Positions 6,519 to 10,442 of a DNA stretch of 10,442 nucleotides are shown one piece after another. The position numbers were made by a program, and so were the translations under genes. The notes below the pieces were generated by a model. That model was not told the origin of the DNA. It saw nothing but the letters and a program-made list of their open reading frames with translations, and ran no database searches. Numbering within the stretch: the first letter of the stretch is position 1; every line of letters begins with the position of its first letter. Source of the DNA: an uncultured Aquimarina sp. (GTDB lineage: Bacteria > Bacteroidota > Bacteroidia > Flavobacteriales > Flavobacteriaceae); NCBI GenBank assembly GCA_937958735.1, contig CALGNG010000329.1:1-10442 (forward strand), read 5' to 3'.

Positions 6519-8350
6519 TATTTGCTAATTATAGGTTTATAGGCGTTGTTAAGAGGGTTGCTGTCTGCCATTTTTTTAGATGGATTAATCTGGAGACTTT
6601 TAATTTTAGCTTTTGCCGTATTTATTTCAAAACTATAGGTCGGATATCCCCAAGCCCAGTCTTCTAAAACCTCTACATTGTCCATTCCTTTTTTCTCTCC
6701 CCGCATAAGGGATAAAGGAATGTAATATTGCTTTTTAGTACCGTCTTCTAAGACGGCTTCTATTTCTATAGGCATAGGCATAGTTCCTTTTCTTTCTAAA
6801 TTTACCAATGTCTTCTTTCCTTTATCTTCTACACTGTTAATACCATAATCTATAGTATTGGTGGTTTGTGTCCAATCGGTTAAATACCAATCCAGTTGTA
6901 GTCCAGATGCTTTTTCTGCAATGCGCTTAAAATCGTTAGGTTTAGGGTGTTTAAATTTCCAAAGGTAGTAATAGTTCTTTAAGGATTTCTTAAGGGCTTC
7001 TTCGCCTATAATATAGCCTAATTGTTCTAAGAAAACAGCGCCTTTAGCATAAGCAGAAACGCCATATGCAAAATTAAAACTATACCTGTCTGCATGGGTA
7101 GTTTGGGGTTGCTCTATTCCAGAAGTAGCCAATTTGTAGTAAGATTTGTAACTGTCGCTGTTGGGAAATTCTTCTTGTAAACCTAAGATTTCGTTTTCAG
7201 CTAAATTAGATATATAAGTAGTAAAACCTTCGTCCATCCATTCGTGTTTGGCTTCGTTGGTAGCTAAAATATGCTGAAACCAAGCATGTCCCATTTCGTG
7301 AGCCGTAACTCCAAATAGGCTTCGGTAGTTTCGGTCTCCAGTAATAAGGGTACACATGGCATATTCCATACCACCATCACCACCTTGTATTATAGAATAT
7401 TGTGGGTAGGGGTAAGGGCCTATATTGCGCTCGTAATATTCCATTAATTGCAAAACAGCAGGTTGTAATTTTTTCCAATTTTCTTGGTATTTCTTTTCAT
7501 TTTTATAAAAGAAATGCAACTCTTTGTCTTTATTAAAAATTAAGATGTCGTGGGTGTAATTTGGGTCTGCAGCCCAAGCAAAATCGTGTACATTTTCAGC
7601 TTTAAAATGCCATTGTATTTTTTTTCCTTTTTTATGAAAAATAGTTTCTCTGGTATATCCATGACCTATTTTTTTGGGGTTTTGTAGGACTCCTGTTCCA
7701 GCAACAGTATAGGAGTTGTCTAAGGTTAACTTTACGTCGTAATTTCCAAAAACACCATGGAACTCTCTTCCAATGTAAGGGTCTGCATGCCAGCCTTCAT
7801 CATCATACTCTGCCAATTTAGGGTACCATTGAGTCATAGACAATGCTACGCCTTCTTTATTATTTCTTCCAGAACGTCTAATTTGCTTAGGTACTTGTCC
7901 TTCGAAATTTAAGGTAATATAGGAGGTGCTTTTAGGTAAAATAGATTGGGTTAGGCTTACTTCTAATACTGTCCCAGATAAGGTTACATTGGTTTCTTTA
8001 CCATCTACTTTAATGGAGTTGACTTCTAAAAAACCAATTTCGTTAGGGCCTAATTTAGAAATACGATCTCCTACTCTGGAATCTGGATCTTTAATGGTCC
8101 GCGAGCGTACATCCATTTCGCTATTAGGCTGGAAGGCATTAAAGTAGAGATGAAAAAAAATCTTATTAAGGGTGTCGGAAGAATTGTTGGTGTATTTAAT
8201 TATTTCCGAACCTTTGTACTCGAATTTTTGAACATTCATTTTTACATCTATCAGATAATCGGCTTGTTGTTGCCAATAAGTACTTTCTGCTTGGGAGGTG
8301 GCTATTTTAGCGGTAAAAAGGGATAGGAATATTAAGGTATATTTAAACAT
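6518..8350 (-). CDS. Exported M1 family zinc metallopeptidase
   Basis: The 610-residue protein starts with a Sec-type signal peptide (about residues 1-20, MFKYTLIFLSLFTAKIATSQ) and so acts in the periplasm or beyond. The N-terminal beta domain (about 25-240) is followed by a thermolysin-like catalytic domain: GGMEY (326-330) in the place of the family GxMEN substrate-binding motif, zinc motif HEMGH (His351, Glu352, His355), third ligand Glu374 in WMDEGF, and probable catalytic Tyr434 in AYAKGAVFLEQL. A C-terminal part (about 500-610) is beta-rich, and the long helical domain of PepN-type enzymes is absent. M1 enzymes usually remove N-terminal residues from peptides, so it may finish peptides released by the neighbouring subtilase; that link is inferred from the 3-nt gap between the genes. 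The Tyr in place of Asn in GxMEN may alter specificity. There is no type IX secretion C-terminal domain. Confidence 0.93.
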   Translation of the reverse strand: MFKYTLIFLSLFTAKIATSQAESTYWQQQADYLIDVKMNVQKFEYKGSEIIKYTNNSSDTLNKIFFHLYFNAFQPNSEMDVRSRTIKDPDSRVGDRISKLGPNEIGFLEVNSIKVDGKETNVTLSGTVLEVSLTQSILPKSTSYITLNFEGQVPKQIRRSGRNNKEGVALSMTQWYPKLAEYDDEGWHADPYIGREFHGVFGNYDVKLTLDNSYTVAGTGVLQNPKKIGHGYTRETIFHKKGKKIQWHFKAENVHDFAWAADPNYTHDILIFNKDKELHFFYKNEKKYQENWKKLQPAVLQLMEYYERNIGPYPYPQYSIIQGGDGGMEYAMCTLITGDRNYRSLFGVTAHEMGHAWFQHILATNEAKHEWMDEGFTTYISNLAENEILGLQEEFPNSDSYKSYYKLATSGIEQPQTTHADRYSFNFAYGVSAYAKGAVFLEQLGYIIGEEALKKSLKNYYYLWKFKHPKPNDFKRIAEKASGLQLDWYLTDWTQTTNTIDYGINSVEDKGKKTLVNLERKGTMPMPIEIEAVLEDGTKKQYYIPLSLMRGEKKGMDNVEVLEDWAWGYPTYSFEINTAKAKIKSLQINPSKKMADSNPLNNAYKPIISK

Positions 8351-8353
8351 TTC

Positions 8354-10021
8354 TTATATTTTTTGAGCTATTATAATAGCGTTATATAAATTTACCATTT
8401 TACCCGATTTAGAAATTGTAGAAAAAGCACTTCCAGTATCGTCGCCAAGGGCTACATTGCTTTTAGAAGCGTTACCACTATCCATAATTACTTTTTTTAC
8501 TTGTGCAGCGGTTAGTTTAGGAAAGTACGAGCGTATTACGGCTGCTACTCCTGCTACAGCTGGTGCGGCCATAGAGGTTCCTTGTAAAAACTCGTAAGTG
8601 TTTAATGGAGTGGTCGAATATATTTTTACACCAGGGGCAAATATATCTACATTTTTTGTTCCGTAATTAGAAAAATTAGCGACCATTTGCGAACCATATT
8701 CATAATTTAAGGCTCCAATGGTTATAAAGTTATCCGAAATTTCTGGTATGGACATAGTTTGGTCGTTGGGATAGACATCTACCGTATCCAAATTTTTAGC
8801 ATCGTTACCTGCTGCATTTACAATTAGGACATCTTTTGATGCGGCATATTTTATAGCTTCTCTTACCCATTCTGGATGTGTAGAATAATACTTTCCAAAA
8901 CTGGTATTAATTACTTTTGCACCATTATCTACGGCATATCTAATTGCTAAGGAAATATCTTTGTCGTATTCGTCTCCATTTGGTACAGCACGTACTGCCA
9001 TAATTTTTACATTATTGGCAATTCCTCTTATTCCTATTTTGTTTTTGCGATTTGCAGCAATAATTCCAGCAACATGGGTTCCGTGTTTGGCATCTTCTAG
9101 TTTTGGATCTGGTCCACCTACTTTATTATTTCCATAATATTTTGTAGATAAATTATTTTCGTCATCTCCTAAAACTTTGCGGGGGTTTAGATCTAGGTTA
9201 TAGTGTGTGGCTTTGCGTTCTTGTAAAGTACTTACATATCCTTCAAAGCTTTCTATAAAGTCTACCATACTTTTTCCCTCTTCCACATTACCGTACATTC
9301 TTAAAAGGATTTGCTTTTGTTGTTGTTCGGTATCGCTTTGGGCTACCATTCCTAACAATTCTTTAGTAGTGTAGGTGGGTTTTCCTAATTGTTTAGTAGC
9401 AAAGGCATGGGCGCTTTTTAATTTGGCCAATAAAGGGGTATACTGCTGTAAGGTTTGTGTGTTTTCTTGTATTTCTTTATCATATTCGGCTTTAGCCTTA
9501 ATGTACAATTGGTGTGCGGATTTGTCTTTATCGGAAAGTGTGGAGGGGTTTACATTTTCGAAACGAGATTTGTTATCCCTAATTATGCGTGTAAACTCTA
9601 GGTTTTCGTCAACAATATCCCCTAAGAAATTCCATCCATGGATATCGTCTATATAGCCATTACCATCATCGTCTTTTCCATTTAATTTTTCTTTAGGATT
9701 TTTCCAAATGTGGCCTTTAAGATCTTCGTGATTAATGTCTATACCGCTATCTATTACAGCCACAATTACGGTAGTGTTTTTTTTGTGATTTAATAATTGG
9801 TTGTAGGCTCTGTCCACGCTCATTCCAGGTATGGTATCCAATAATAAATCTGCATGATTCCAGTTTTTTAACTGTGCTCCTGTTAGAGGTGAGGTTTTAA
9901 GGGGGATATTATCTACGTTTTCTTGAGAAGTATTTAATATTTTAGGATTTAAGGAAAAACAACTAGATAATAATAATGATACTCCTAGACTTACAGGAGC
10001 TATTTTTAAAAATGTATTCAT
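8354..10021 (-). CDS. Lipoprotein subtilisin-like (S8) serine protease with large Asp-His insertion
   Basis: The 555-residue precursor has a lipoprotein signal ending in LLLSSC, with the lipidated cysteine at residue 21, so it is membrane-tethered in the envelope. The catalytic triad is complete: Asp91 (VIDSGID), His313 (HGTHVAG) and Ser483 (GTSMAAP), with oxyanion Asn406 (AAGN). About 220 residues lie between Asp and His, against roughly 30 in classical subtilisin. The insertion contains an acidic DDDGNGYIDD loop (117-126), resembling a calcium-binding EF-hand loop, and then a Gln/Lys/Glu-rich, probably helical segment (about 145-270). There is no type IX secretion sorting domain and no clear I9 propeptide. 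The A-rich ATG at 10021 lies 7 nt after the MBL-hydrolase stop, and the M1 gene begins 3 nt after this gene's stop, so all are probably co-transcribed. Likely role: cleavage of envelope or extracellular protein; substrate unknown. Confidence 0.94.
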   Translation of the reverse strand: MNTFLKIAPVSLGVSLLLSSCFSLNPKILNTSQENVDNIPLKTSPLTGAQLKNWNHADLLLDTIPGMSVDRAYNQLLNHKKNTTVIVAVIDSGIDINHEDLKGHIWKNPKEKLNGKDDDGNGYIDDIHGWNFLGDIVDENLEFTRIIRDNKSRFENVNPSTLSDKDKSAHQLYIKAKAEYDKEIQENTQTLQQYTPLLAKLKSAHAFATKQLGKPTYTTKELLGMVAQSDTEQQQKQILLRMYGNVEEGKSMVDFIESFEGYVSTLQERKATHYNLDLNPRKVLGDDENNLSTKYYGNNKVGGPDPKLEDAKHGTHVAGIIAANRKNKIGIRGIANNVKIMAVRAVPNGDEYDKDISLAIRYAVDNGAKVINTSFGKYYSTHPEWVREAIKYAASKDVLIVNAAGNDAKNLDTVDVYPNDQTMSIPEISDNFITIGALNYEYGSQMVANFSNYGTKNVDIFAPGVKIYSTTPLNTYEFLQGTSMAAPAVAGVAAVIRSYFPKLTAAQVKKVIMDSGNASKSNVALGDDTGSAFSTISKSGKMVNLYNAIIIAQKI

Positions 10022-10028
10022 ACTTTTT

Positions 10029-10442
10029 TTAATTAAAAAGTTCGTTAAAACTATATCTATTTTTCAGCCTTACTCCTTTTTCGGTTTGCTGAACGGTTAT
10101 TATTTCTTGGTGGGCATCGTGTTGTAAAAACAAGTACCAGTTATTGGCGGCGGCCTTTTCCAAGAACACTTTTTTTTCTTCTAAGGTTATTATTGGACGT
10201 GTATCGTACCCCATTACGTAAGGTAGTGGGATATGTCCCGCTGTAGGGAGTAAATCTCCCATAAAAACGATGGTTTTCTTTTGATATTGCAGGATAGGTA
10301 GCATCTGTTTTTCGGTATGTCCATCCACATAACAAATAGCAAAAGGTAACTCCTTCGCGTTTGCATAATTACCTTGGGGAGTTACAAATTTTAATTGCCC
10401 ACTTTTTTCTAAAGGCATTAAATTTTCGGTTAAAAAAGAGGC
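10029..10442 (-). CDS. MBL-fold metallo-hydrolase, C-terminal half (N-terminus outside window)
   Basis: The frame stays open to the right edge of the window, giving 137 residues before the TAA at 10029-10031. The Met codon at 10418 is preceded in frame by ASFLTENL and is therefore probably internal. The visible part has the second-half metal ligands of a metallo-beta-lactamase fold: DGHTEK (His at 10317-10319), MGDLLPTAGH (Asp at 10254-10256) and LFLQHD (His at 10119-10121), with the conserved IPLPYVMGYDTRP segment between. The N-terminal HxHxDH motif would lie outside the window. No signal peptide can be judged. Related Bacteroidota proteins are soluble hydrolases of unknown substrate. It is the first visible gene of the minus-strand run and ends 7 nt before the subtilase start. 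Confidence 0.88.
   Translation of the reverse strand, partial: ASFLTENLMPLEKSGQLKFVTPQGNYANAKELPFAICYVDGHTEKQMLPILQYQKKTIVFMGDLLPTAGHIPLPYVMGYDTRPIITLEEKKVFLEKAAANNWYLFLQHDAHQEIITVQQTEKGVRLKNRYSFNELFN

Noticed and set aside
9375..9656. 93-codon open frame on the plus strand
   Set aside because: It is antisense to the insertion region of the subtilase; the composition is that of a shadow frame and there is no promoter-like element before it.
8354..10021. Type IX secretion cargo for the subtilase
   Set aside because: The C-terminus ends soon after the catalytic domain with no sorting domain, and the N-terminus carries a lipobox instead.
10141..10335. Second minus-strand frame overlapping the MBL hydrolase
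   Set aside because: It is out of frame with a well-supported MBL-fold protein and has no recognisable motif.
1..10442. Mobile element, phage, CRISPR or defence island
   Set aside because: No transposase, integrase, direct-repeat array, terminal inverted repeats or known defence domains were seen; the genes read as housekeeping and envelope functions with uniform composition.

Overview
The window looks like ordinary chromosomal DNA from a member of the Flavobacteriia (Bacteroidota), probably the family Flavobacteriaceae. The evidence is AT-rich sequence, TAnnTTTG-like promoter elements in place of classical -35/-10 boxes, A-rich rather than Shine-Dalgarno-like start regions, and several protein types typical of that class. 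I cannot name genus or species.

Layout: (1) Positions 1-233 (+) hold the C-terminal end of a gene that enters from the left. A 278-bp gene-free stretch follows, ending in a strong terminator that serves the glycyl-tRNA synthetase from the other side. (2) Positions 512-2985 (-) hold a membrane-anchored coiled-coil protein of unknown function, followed by glyQS, which may have its own near-leaderless promoter. (3) A 53-bp divergent spacer with a palindromic promoter-like element leads to a plus-strand pair: a ComF-family phosphoribosyltransferase and a large envelope lipoprotein with an Ig-like domain (3039-5373). (4) From 10442 down to 5370 (-) is a tightly packed four-gene run: an MBL-fold hydrolase (N-terminus outside the window), a lipoprotein subtilase, a secreted M1 metallopeptidase and a membrane sensor histidine kinase. 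Gaps are 7 nt, 3 nt and a one-base stop/start overlap. The run converges on the lipoprotein gene with a 4-bp overlap of stop codons.

How the genes may work together: translation (glyQS) and ComF are housekeeping or DNA-uptake functions. The minus-strand run combines two exported peptidases with an envelope-sensing kinase that has no adjacent response regulator, so an envelope-protein turnover and stress-sensing unit is a reasonable but unproven reading.

I found no mobile element, CRISPR array, tRNA, rRNA or phage signature, and nothing that clearly amounts to a new system. The observations most worth a second look are the protease/kinase operon, the large insertion in the subtilase, the near-leaderless glyQS promoter, the symmetric divergent promoter element, the duplicated calcium-loop-like motif in the lipoprotein, and the slippage-prone 5' end of the coiled-coil gene.
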